Positions 7,774 to 12,801 of a stretch of 12,801 nt of DNA are shown piece after piece. The stretch comes from Ornithoclostridium sp949298505 (GTDB lineage Bacteria > Bacillota > Clostridia > Christensenellales > UBA3700), in contig CASFWW010000063.1 in NCBI GenBank assembly GCA_949298505.1, forward strand, positions 1 to 12,801. Direction: 5' to 3'. The notes below the pieces were generated by a model, which worked only from the letters and a program-made list of their open reading frames with translations, did not search any database and was not told the DNA's origin. The position numbers and the translations under genes are program-made. Each line of letters begins with the position of its first letter. Within the stretch, counting starts at the first letter, position 1.

Positions 7774-8399
7774 ATTTACCCACAAAAATCACGGTCACGA
7801 GAATAGTTATGCTTCCCGTGCTGATCGTTCTCTTCTGCCTTGAAATGCACTTTTACGGCGCAGGGGACAAGCAGACGGGCGATATACTTTGTTTCGTGAC
7901 CTCGCTTCTTTACATAGCGACCGCGCTGACGGATTTTCTTGACGGCTATCTCGCAAGAAAAAGCAATCAGGTGACCACGCTCGGAAAGTTTCTTGATCCG
8001 ATCGCGGACAAGGTATGCGTTCTGACAGGTCTTGCTTTCATCATGGAAGGAAACTTTATCTGGGGCATGCCGTACGTTGCGATGATCTGCACCGTCGTTA
8101 TCATTGCGAGAGAACTGATAATAGGCTTGTTCAGACAGATTGCCGCTTCCAAGAAATTCATACTTGCCGCGGACATCTGGGGCAAGGCAAAGACGGTCAT
8201 CACGCTTGCGGCGATAGGCACCGCGCTGTTCGTTCCGATCGGAGGTTCGTTCGGCGAGTCCACGATGTGGGCGGCGGGAATAATGATTATTCTGGCGACT
8301 GTGCTTACGGTATATTCCGGCATTAACTATATCGTGAAGAACAGAGCGCTTTTTGCTGAGGATAAGGCTTCAGAAGGCGACGAAAACAAAAAAGACTGA
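7770..8399 (+). CDS. pgsA: CDP-diacylglycerol--glycerol-3-phosphate 3-phosphatidyltransferase
   Basis: 209 aa, an integral membrane enzyme making phosphatidylglycerol-phosphate, the committed step to phosphatidylglycerol and cardiolipin. The CDP-alcohol phosphotransferase signature D-x2-DG-x2-AR-x8-G-x3-D-x3-D is complete: Asp55, Asp58-Gly59, Ala62-Arg63, Gly72, Asp76, Asp80. Several membrane helices surround it (about 11-26, 38-54, 82-100, 107-126, 143-165, 170-188). The start ATG overlaps the rimO stop in an ATGA arrangement and has AGGAGAG (7755-7761) inside the end of rimO, so the two genes are probably translationally coupled. The frame stays open further upstream within rimO, but the family N-terminus (NLPTKITVTRI) fits this ATG. 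The C-terminus is a short charged tail. Confidence 0.95.
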   Translation: MNLPTKITVTRIVMLPVLIVLFCLEMHFYGAGDKQTGDILCFVTSLLYIATALTDFLDGYLARKSNQVTTLGKFLDPIADKVCVLTGLAFIMEGNFIWGMPYVAMICTVVIIARELIIGLFRQIAASKKFILAADIWGKAKTVITLAAIGTALFVPIGGSFGESTMWAAGIMIILATVLTVYSGINYIVKNRALFAEDKASEGDENKKD

Positions 8400-8423
8400 T
8401 CGTCGCAAAAAGAGGGATATATT

Positions 8424-9158
8424 ATGATAAGTTGTAAAAATTTGTGCGTGCTCAAGGCTTTCGACCTGCCCGAAGATGTCCTCGAAGATGTCCGCGCGGC
8501 TGAAACGGAAGGGATCGAGATCGCAATAGTAGAAGAATACCGTGATTTCACGATCAGCGTGATAAACAATACCGCAGACGAAGTCGTATTCAACGGCGTA
8601 GTCACCGCGCTCAAGAGGATACTCGGCTCCGCGCTCTATTCCGAGGACGGAGAGACGCTTGAGGAAGTTATGGTAAAAGAACTCAAAAACGCCGGCAAGA
8701 CTTTCAGCGTTGCCGAATCGTTCACAGGAGGACTTATAAGCGCGCGTACCGTCAACGTCGGCGGCGCAAGCAGCGTGTTTTACGAAGGGCTTGTCACTTA
8801 CGGCAGCAGCGCGAAGATAAGGCGCCTTCACGTCAAAGTTCAGACGATAGAAAAATATGGCGTGGTGAGCAGTGAAGTCGTACTTGAAATGACTCAGGGA
8901 CTTCTTGCCAACCGCATTACCGACTACGCTTTGGCGACCACGGGCTGCGCGGGGCCGGACAGCGATGAATTCGACACTCCTGTCGGGCTGTGTTACGTCG
9001 CGGTTTCTTGTGCGGAAGGATCGCTCGTTTATGAGCTTCTTTTCGACGGGGACAGAAATTACATCCGCAATACCGCGGCTAATTTCGCCCTTTACGGTTT
9101 CATTGAAGTTATCCGCGGCGACATTGCCGTCGGACAGACTATAAAAAGAAAAATTTAA
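8424..9158 (+). CDS. cinA: CinA-like protein: KH-type middle domain plus C-terminal amidase domain, lacking the N-terminal MoeA-like domain
   Basis: 244 aa against about 410-430 for full-length CinA. Residues about 1-80 match the middle (KH-like) part of CinA, ending in the conserved LYSEDGETLEEVM junction; residues about 82-240 are the CinA-C/PncC domain, which in characterised members deamidates nicotinamide mononucleotide. Conserved blocks are AESFTGG (97-103, with the catalytic Ser99), the YEGLVTYGSSAKIRRL segment (120-135, with active-site Tyr126 and Lys131) and TTGCAGPDS (172-180). The N-terminal molybdopterin-binding-like (COG1058) domain is absent. Only 24 bases separate it from pgsA, so there is no room for that domain upstream and no sign of a frameshift. 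The start has AGAGGG (8411-8416) 7 bases before the ATG. recA follows 10 bases after the stop, the usual cinA-recA pairing. NMN deamidase activity is likely; ADP-ribose pyrophosphatase activity is not. Confidence 0.88.
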   Translation: MISCKNLCVLKAFDLPEDVLEDVRAAETEGIEIAIVEEYRDFTISVINNTADEVVFNGVVTALKRILGSALYSEDGETLEEVMVKELKNAGKTFSVAESFTGGLISARTVNVGGASSVFYEGLVTYGSSAKIRRLHVKVQTIEKYGVVSSEVVLEMTQGLLANRITDYALATTGCAGPDSDEFDTPVGLCYVAVSCAEGSLVYELLFDGDRNYIRNTAANFALYGFIEVIRGDIAVGQTIKRKI

Positions 9159-9168
9159 CGAGGTAATT

Positions 9169-10179
9169 ATGGAAAAAAAGAATGACGACAATAAGGCAAA
9201 GGAAAAATCCGCGCTTATTGACGACGCCATTGCCAAGATCGAGAAACAGTACGGCAAAGGCTCGATAATGAAACTGGGCGACGAGAGCGTCATGAAGGTC
9301 GACACGTTTAGTTCGGGTTGCCTTACGCTCGATATGGCTCTCGGCATAGGCGGATGGCCGCGCGGAAGGATAATAGAGATCTACGGACCTGAGTCTTCCG
9401 GTAAGACCACCGTCGCGCTTCACGCGATCGCTTCCTGCCAACAGGGCGGCGGGATCGCTGCGTTCATCGACGCTGAGCACGCGCTTGATCCGGTATATGC
9501 AGAGCATCTCGGCGTTGACGTAAAGAACCTTTACGTTTCTCAGCCTGACGACGGAGAACAGGCGCTCAACATTGCCGAAACGCTTGTCAGAAGCAATTCT
9601 ATCGACTTGATAGTGATAGACTCGGTTGCGGCGCTCACTCCGAGAGCGGAAATCGACGGCGAGATGGGACAGAGCTCCGTCGGCGTACAGGCAAGGCTGA
9701 TGTCTCAGGCGCTCAGAAAGCTGACCGGCATCATCAGCAAGAGTAACACCTGCATCATTTTCATCAACCAGATCAGAGAGAAGGTGGGCGTTATGTTCGG
9801 CAATCCCGAGACCACTCCCGGTGGCCGTGCGCTCAGGTTCGGAGCAAGCATAAGAGTTGAAGTGAGAAAGGGCGACACTCTCAAGGACGGCACCGAGTTC
9901 GTCGGCAACCATACCAAGGCTAAAGTGGTGAAGAACAAGCTTGCGCCTCCGTTCCGCACCGCTGAATTCGACATCATTTTCGGCAAGGGCATTTCTCAGG
10001 CAGGTTGCGTGCTCGACGTGGCGATTGAGAAGAAGATCATCGTCAAGAGCGGTTCCTGGTTCAGCTATAATGACGAAAAGATCGGACAGGGCAGAGACAA
10101 CACGGTCAGATATCTCGAGGACAATCCCGAGCTTATGGCTGAAATCAAGGAGAAAATTCTCTCCTCAAACGCGCAATAA
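9169..10179 (+). CDS. recA: Recombinase RecA
   Basis: 336 aa, close to the usual 340-350. ATP-dependent strand exchange protein that also triggers LexA self-cleavage. Walker A GPESSGKTT is at 73-81 (Lys79); DAEHALDP at 101-108 holds the catalytic Glu103; Walker B LIVIDS is at 147-152; loop L1 lies around EIDGEMGQSSVG (161-172); and loop L2 spans the NQIREKVGVMFGNPETTPGG region (200-219). The C-terminal tail ends shortly after NPELMAEIKEKIL. It begins 10 bases after cinA behind a CGAGG ribosome site (9160-9164). By eye I find no Bacillus-type LexA box or separate promoter directly upstream, so it is probably transcribed with the upstream genes. No convincing terminator follows; rny then has its own promoter. 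Confidence 0.98.
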   Translation: MEKKNDDNKAKEKSALIDDAIAKIEKQYGKGSIMKLGDESVMKVDTFSSGCLTLDMALGIGGWPRGRIIEIYGPESSGKTTVALHAIASCQQGGGIAAFIDAEHALDPVYAEHLGVDVKNLYVSQPDDGEQALNIAETLVRSNSIDLIVIDSVAALTPRAEIDGEMGQSSVGVQARLMSQALRKLTGIISKSNTCIIFINQIREKVGVMFGNPETTPGGRALRFGASIRVEVRKGDTLKDGTEFVGNHTKAKVVKNKLAPPFRTAEFDIIFGKGISQAGCVLDVAIEKKIIVKSGSWFSYNDEKIGQGRDNTVRYLEDNPELMAEIKEKILSSNAQ

Positions 10180-10210
10180 ATGCCGGATTGTTTAAAAGTT
10201 CGGATTTACA

Positions 10211-10240
10211 TTGACAACGCGCGTAAAATAACGTTATAAT
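10211..10240 (+). promoter_or_regulatory. Near-consensus housekeeping-sigma promoter for rny
   Basis: TTGACA (10211-10216) and TATAAT (10235-10240) are both perfect hexamers, separated by 18 bases. Transcription would begin near 10246-10248, giving a leader of about 55 bases. This is the best promoter match in the window and makes rny independent of the recA run. Confidence 0.88.
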
Positions 10241-10248
10241 AAGACAAT

Positions 10249-10266
10249 ACCCCGGTAACTCCGGGT
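10249..10266 (+). promoter_or_regulatory. 5'-proximal leader hairpin of the rny mRNA
   Basis: CCCGG (10251-10255) pairs with CCGGG (10261-10265) around the 5-base loop TAACT; A10249 and T10266 can extend the stem with one bulged C. It starts within about 4 bases of the predicted transcript 5' end. No T-run follows, so it is not a terminator. A stabilising or autoregulatory role is an inference. Confidence 0.5.
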
Positions 10267-10302
10267 GTGTGATACTTAAAAATTGAATAACAGGAGGTTT
10301 GA

Positions 10303-11907
10303 ATGTTAAGCAGTAACACAGGCTTGACTTTACTCCTTGGGGCGGGAATTTCCGGCGGAATAGCGGCTGTAATAGCAATTGCTACGGCTGTTGTCGGAGT
10401 TGCAATCGGTTTGGTAGTGTACAGATTTTACGTCCATCGCACGATCGGCGGCGTAAAGCGTGAATGCGACACGATGAAAGAAAAAGCACAGATCGAAGCA
10501 AACGGCATCCTCGAAGGAGCAAAGGCAATAAAGGAAGAGCAGCAAAGACTGCGTCATGAACTGGACAGGGAGATCAAGCAGAAAAGAGACGAGAACTCCA
10601 GGACAGAGCAAAGACTCTCGCAGAGAGAAGATCAGCTTGTAAAACGCGAACTTTCCATTGACAAGAAGTCAGATCTGATCGACGAAAGAAAGAAACAGAT
10701 CGAACAGAAGGAAAGCGAGATCGAAAAGCTCGAAAACGAAGTGCGGAATGCGCATACCGTCATGGTACAGGAACTTGAAAAGGTTTCCGGCATGACTCAG
10801 GGCGAAGCGAAAGAAGTATTGATCCGGGAAATGGTCGACGAAGCGAGAAAAGACGCAGAAGTAAAGGTCAGAGAGATAGAACAGCAAGCCAAGGAAGAAG
10901 CCGACAAAAAGGCTAAAAACATTGTGGGTATGGCGCTTCAGAGATGCGCTGTGGATCACGCTTCGGAAATTGCTGTTTCTGTCGTATCACTTCCCAACGA
11001 AGACATGAAAGGCAGGCTTATCGGCAGGGTCGGCAGAAATATCCGTTCGATTGAAAATTGTACGGGCGTTGACCTTATAATCGACGATACTCCGGACGTC
11101 GTGACCATCTCGGGCTTTGATCCGGTAAGGCGCGAAATTGCGAGACTTACGATCGAAAAACTCGTTTCAGACGGCAGAATACATCCCGCAAGGATTGAAG
11201 AAACCGTCGAAAAGGTCAAAAAAGAGATGGACGCGCAGATCAAGGAAGCGGGCGAAAACGCAGCGTTCGACGCAAATATTTACGGTTTGCATCCCGAGTT
11301 GATAAAACTTCTCGGCAGACTGAAATACCGCACCAGCTACGGTCAGAACGTTCTCAATCATTCTCTCGAGGTTTGCTTCCTCGCAGGTATGATGGCTTCT
11401 GAACTGGGCGCAGACGTCAAAGTAGCCAAGAGAGCAGGACTTCTTCACGACATAGGTAAATCGGTTGACCACGAATTTGAAGGCACTCACGTTTCGATAG
11501 GCGTTGAGCTTGCAAAAAAATTCAAAGAAAACCGCGCAGTCATACACGCGATCGAGGCGCATCACGGCGACGTGGAACCGCAGACTCTCGAAGCGATCAT
11601 CGTTCAGGCGGCAGACTCCGTTTCAGGCGCAAGACCCGGAGCGAGAAGAGAATCGATCGAAAACTACGTCAAGAGACTTGAAAAACTTGAAAGTCTCGCC
11701 AATTCTTTCGACGGCGTGGAAACGTCGTATGCGATCCAGGCGGGCAGAGAGATCAGAGTCATCGTGAAACCCGAAGAAGTCGACGATTCCAAGACAATGT
11801 TCATGGCAAAGGAGATCGCCAAGAAACTTGAAGCTGAACTGGAATATCCGGGACAGATCAAAGTCAACGTGATAAGAGAAGTAAGACGTGTTGAATACGC
11901 GAAATAA
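10303..11907 (+). CDS. rny: Ribonuclease Y
   Basis: 534 aa (B. subtilis RNase Y is about 520). Membrane-bound endoribonuclease that starts bulk mRNA turnover and organises the degradosome-like network in Bacillota. An N-terminal hydrophobic segment (about 6-41) anchors it; a long charged coiled coil (about 50-215) follows; the KH RNA-binding domain is at about 226-290 (MKGRLIGRVGRNIRSIE, from Met235); and the HD domain has the metal-binding His382-Asp383 in LLHDIGK. The conserved EAHHGDVEP and QAADSVSGARPGARRES blocks follow. The KH loop usually reads GREGRNIR; here Glu is replaced by Val243. The start ATG follows AGGAGG (10292-10297) with a 5-base spacer. It has its own promoter and terminator, so it is probably monocistronic. 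Confidence 0.97.
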   Translation: MLSSNTGLTLLLGAGISGGIAAVIAIATAVVGVAIGLVVYRFYVHRTIGGVKRECDTMKEKAQIEANGILEGAKAIKEEQQRLRHELDREIKQKRDENSRTEQRLSQREDQLVKRELSIDKKSDLIDERKKQIEQKESEIEKLENEVRNAHTVMVQELEKVSGMTQGEAKEVLIREMVDEARKDAEVKVREIEQQAKEEADKKAKNIVGMALQRCAVDHASEIAVSVVSLPNEDMKGRLIGRVGRNIRSIENCTGVDLIIDDTPDVVTISGFDPVRREIARLTIEKLVSDGRIHPARIEETVEKVKKEMDAQIKEAGENAAFDANIYGLHPELIKLLGRLKYRTSYGQNVLNHSLEVCFLAGMMASELGADVKVAKRAGLLHDIGKSVDHEFEGTHVSIGVELAKKFKENRAVIHAIEAHHGDVEPQTLEAIIVQAADSVSGARPGARRESIENYVKRLEKLESLANSFDGVETSYAIQAGREIRVIVKPEEVDDSKTMFMAKEIAKKLEAELEYPGQIKVNVIREVRRVEYAK

Positions 11908-11929
11908 CAATCTTTCAGACAGCAAGAAT

Positions 11930-11955
11930 GCGGACGGGAAACCGTCCGCTTTTTT
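11930..11955 (+). terminator. Rho-independent terminator after rny
   Basis: GCGGACGG (11930-11937) pairs perfectly with CCGTCCGC (11942-11949) around a GAAA tetraloop, followed by six T residues (11950-11955). It lies 22 bases after the rny stop. Confidence 0.95.
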
Positions 11956-12106
11956 GTTGCAATCGAAACGTTAAGAACTTTTCGGCTGTGTTGTACGCGC
12001 TTCTTATGCAAAGTTATTTGAAATTATTCGGAGATGTAATAGAGAAAATTATATATACCAGATCAATATAATACGAAAAAGGTTTAAAACGGCAAATTTT
12101 CGTCCG
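11956..12106. other. Noncoding spacer after the rny terminator
   Basis: A/T-rich stretch without a supportable gene. A TATAAT box at 12067-12072 lies 35 bases before the GTGTG element, but its -35 region is weak, so a promoter for the downstream element is only possible. Confidence 0.4.
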
Positions 12107-12300
12107 GTGTGACCTGGAGCAATAGTCGGCTATCGCGAGTTGATGCTTGTTACGGTTAAAGTAGCTTATTATAGTTGCAGGTGCATTGTAAAGTTTTGCA
12201 TTATCTGGTCAGATGCAAGAAACGCGGCTTGAAACTGATGCTACCTCAGGCGATGATTTTTAGTGAGTATTTCGGGAACCTATGGCGTAAAACAAAAAAA
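12107..12300 (+). ncRNA. Candidate structured noncoding RNA, possibly the 5' domain of a group II-type intron
   Basis: No reading frame here codes for a recognisable protein. The stretch opens with GTGTGACC, which fits the GUGYG 5' end of group II introns. It contains several local stems: ATAG-TCGG-CTAT (12121-12132) and a TTGCAT/ATGCAA stem around 12197-12220. Near 12273-12285 it has GAACCTATGG; the TATGG part resembles half of the 11-nucleotide tetraloop receptor found in domain I (Ll.LtrB has a similar GAACCUAUGG). The identification rests on memory of intron sequences and these short matches only. No domain V is visible and no reverse transcriptase ORF starts before the window ends, so it is either a fragment, an ORF-less element, an intron cut by the window edge, or a different large RNA such as ROOL-type RNA. 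Confidence 0.35.
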
Positions 12301-12312
12301 GGCTTCACGTTA

Positions 12313-12467
12313 TACGATCTTCTGTTGTAGTGTTATGTGCGCTGATTATACTGCGCCTTAAAAAATTTTCGTTGACGAGAACTAAAAATGCGGTACAATC
12401 AGCATTATTTTGGTGGAGGTTACGTTCTTCTGATGTGACTTTTAAGCGTTGATTATGCTGTGCTTTA
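12313..12467 (+). repeat. Two diverged ~47-base direct repeats with a shared hairpin
   Basis: Copy A is 12313-12360, copy B 12421-12467. Hand alignment with one gap gives about 34 matches in 47 positions, including TCTTCTG and TGATTAT. Both copies can form a hairpin at the same place: GCGC/GCGC (12339-12342 with 12353-12356) in A, and AAGCGT with GTGCTT (12444-12449 with 12460-12465, two G-U pairs) in B. This suggests duplicated RNA structure, downstream of the GTGTG element. Confidence 0.5.
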
Positions 12468-12496
12468 CTGACTTTTATATTGCCTCAATGAGAACA

Positions 12497-12513
12497 GCTT
12501 GTGCAATACAAGC
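12497..12513 (+). other. Perfect 6-bp RNA hairpin in noncoding region
   Basis: GCTTGT (12497-12502) pairs with ACAAGC (12508-12513) around the loop GCAAT. It is flanked by two identical CTCAATGAG 9-mers (12484-12492 and 12556-12564, start to start 72 bases) and by the palindrome TCTCCGGAGA (12525-12534). No T-run follows directly. Confidence 0.5.
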
Positions 12514-12554
12514 GATTTTCAATCTCTCCGGAGACATCGTGAAATTCTTGTAAG

Positions 12555-12575
12555 ACTCAATGAGTACACTTTTTT
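12555..12575 (+). terminator. Weak terminator-like hairpin with T-run
   Basis: ACTC/GAGT (12555-12558 with 12561-12564, interrupted only by a very small AA loop) is followed by ACAC and six T residues (12570-12575). The stem is too short for confidence; it could mark the 3' end of the noncoding transcript that begins near 12107. Confidence 0.18.
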
Positions 12576-12629
12576 GCTACGCTTGGATAACTTCTTTTCA
12601 ATTTGATTGCCGCCGCCTTTATTTTTTAA

Positions 12630-12800
12630 TTAAAACGTATCCGCATAACACACTGTTAAGTACTTGTTATTACTGTGACATTTGAGCTTGTTTGATATTA
12701 TATAACAGATTTCAGTCTGCATTTCTTTTTGTATTTCTTTCAGTATTTCACTCTGCATTTCATTCAGCGTTTCAGTCCGGTATACCGTAGTCCATTCAGC
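12630..12800 (-). CDS. Possible 3' end of a minus-strand gene with a tetrapeptide coiled-coil repeat (partial, runs off the right edge)
   Basis: On the complement, an open frame of 56 codons enters from the right edge and stops at TAA (12630-12632). It begins AEWTTVYRTETLNEMQ and contains six tetrapeptides of pattern xE(M/I/T)(L/Q), giving a charged helical stretch, then a Cys/Lys/Asn-rich tail ending YADTF. The DNA under it has a strict 12-base period, so the open frame might follow from the repeat rather than from selection. I do not recognise the family. The same frame after the TAA remains open to 12519 (lysine-rich), which may hint at decay or at nothing. No start is inside the window. 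Confidence 0.35.
   Translation of the reverse strand, partial: AEWTTVYRTETLNEMQSEILKEIQKEMQTEICYIISNKLKCHSNNKYLTVCYADTF
12710..12781. repeat. Degenerate 12-bp tandem repeat, six units
   Basis: TTTC recurs at 12710, 12722, 12734, 12746, 12758 and 12770, exactly 12 bases apart; the unit is roughly TTTCANTCNGCA. Units 1 and 4 are most alike. The unit is a multiple of three and on the minus strand keeps the frame of the partial coding region, giving one tetrapeptide per unit. Confidence 0.75.
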
Positions 12801-12801
12801 A

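Noticed and set aside
10180..10205. Possible terminator after recA (CCGGA/TTCGG stem)
   Set aside because: Five pairs including one G-T, a long loop, and no T-run.
12519..12629. Second open stretch in the same minus frame beyond the TAA
   Set aside because: It is short and lysine-rich, has no ribosome site, no recognisable domain, and overlaps the RNA-like palindromes; not supportable as a gene.
12300..12640. Group II domain V hairpin
   Set aside because: I looked for the AGC...GU catalytic hairpin with a GNRA loop and did not find it; the GCTTGT/ACAAGC hairpin has the wrong size and loop.
12710..12781. CRISPR array
   Set aside because: The 12-base units have no spacers and are too short and too degenerate.

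Overview
The window looks like a chromosomal core region from a Bacillota bacterium, most likely a clostridial lineage. I base this on gene order and protein type: a PdaB/YlxY-type polysaccharide deacetylase stands next to an M16 peptidase, followed by an all-alpha dimeric dUTPase, an FtsK/SpoIIIE translocase, and then rimO, pgsA, cinA, recA and rny. In Bacillus subtilis the equivalents (ylxY-mlpA, and spoIIIE...pgsA-cinA-recA-rny) lie in the same chromosomal neighbourhood. I cannot name a genus.

Layout. Positions 31-795 (minus strand) hold a membrane-anchored NodB-fold deacetylase with an altered active site. A divergent intergenic gap (796-903) leads into a plus-strand operon: M16 peptidase (904-2166), dUTPase (2179-2580) and an ABM-fold putative quinol monooxygenase (2605-2949), closed by a terminator at 3026-3058. 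A strong extended -10 promoter (3124-3152) then starts a plus-strand run of ftsK (TTG start, 3212-6379), rimO (TTG start, 6457-7773), pgsA (7770-8399, overlapping rimO by 4 bases), a short cinA (8424-9158) and recA (9169-10179). No terminator is visible inside this run. rny (10303-11907) has its own near-consensus promoter, a leader hairpin at the predicted 5' end, and a strong GAAA-loop terminator at 11930-11955.

How the genes fit together. The run mixes chromosome segregation (FtsK), ribosome modification (RimO), anionic phospholipid synthesis (PgsA), NMN/nucleotide salvage (CinA), recombination and SOS control (RecA) and mRNA decay (RNase Y). This is a conserved housekeeping cluster rather than one pathway.

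The last ~850 bases (11956-12801) contain no convincing complete gene and are the least explained part. From 12107 a stretch beginning GTGTGACC looks like a structured noncoding RNA; my best guess, from memory of intron sequences, is the 5' domain of a group II-type intron, but I cannot prove it. It is followed by two diverged ~47-base repeats that each keep a hairpin, a perfect 6-bp hairpin, a repeated CTCAATGAG motif and a weak terminator-like site. The right edge carries a 12-bp tandem periodicity (12710-12781) inside the end of a possible minus-strand coding region that runs out of the window.
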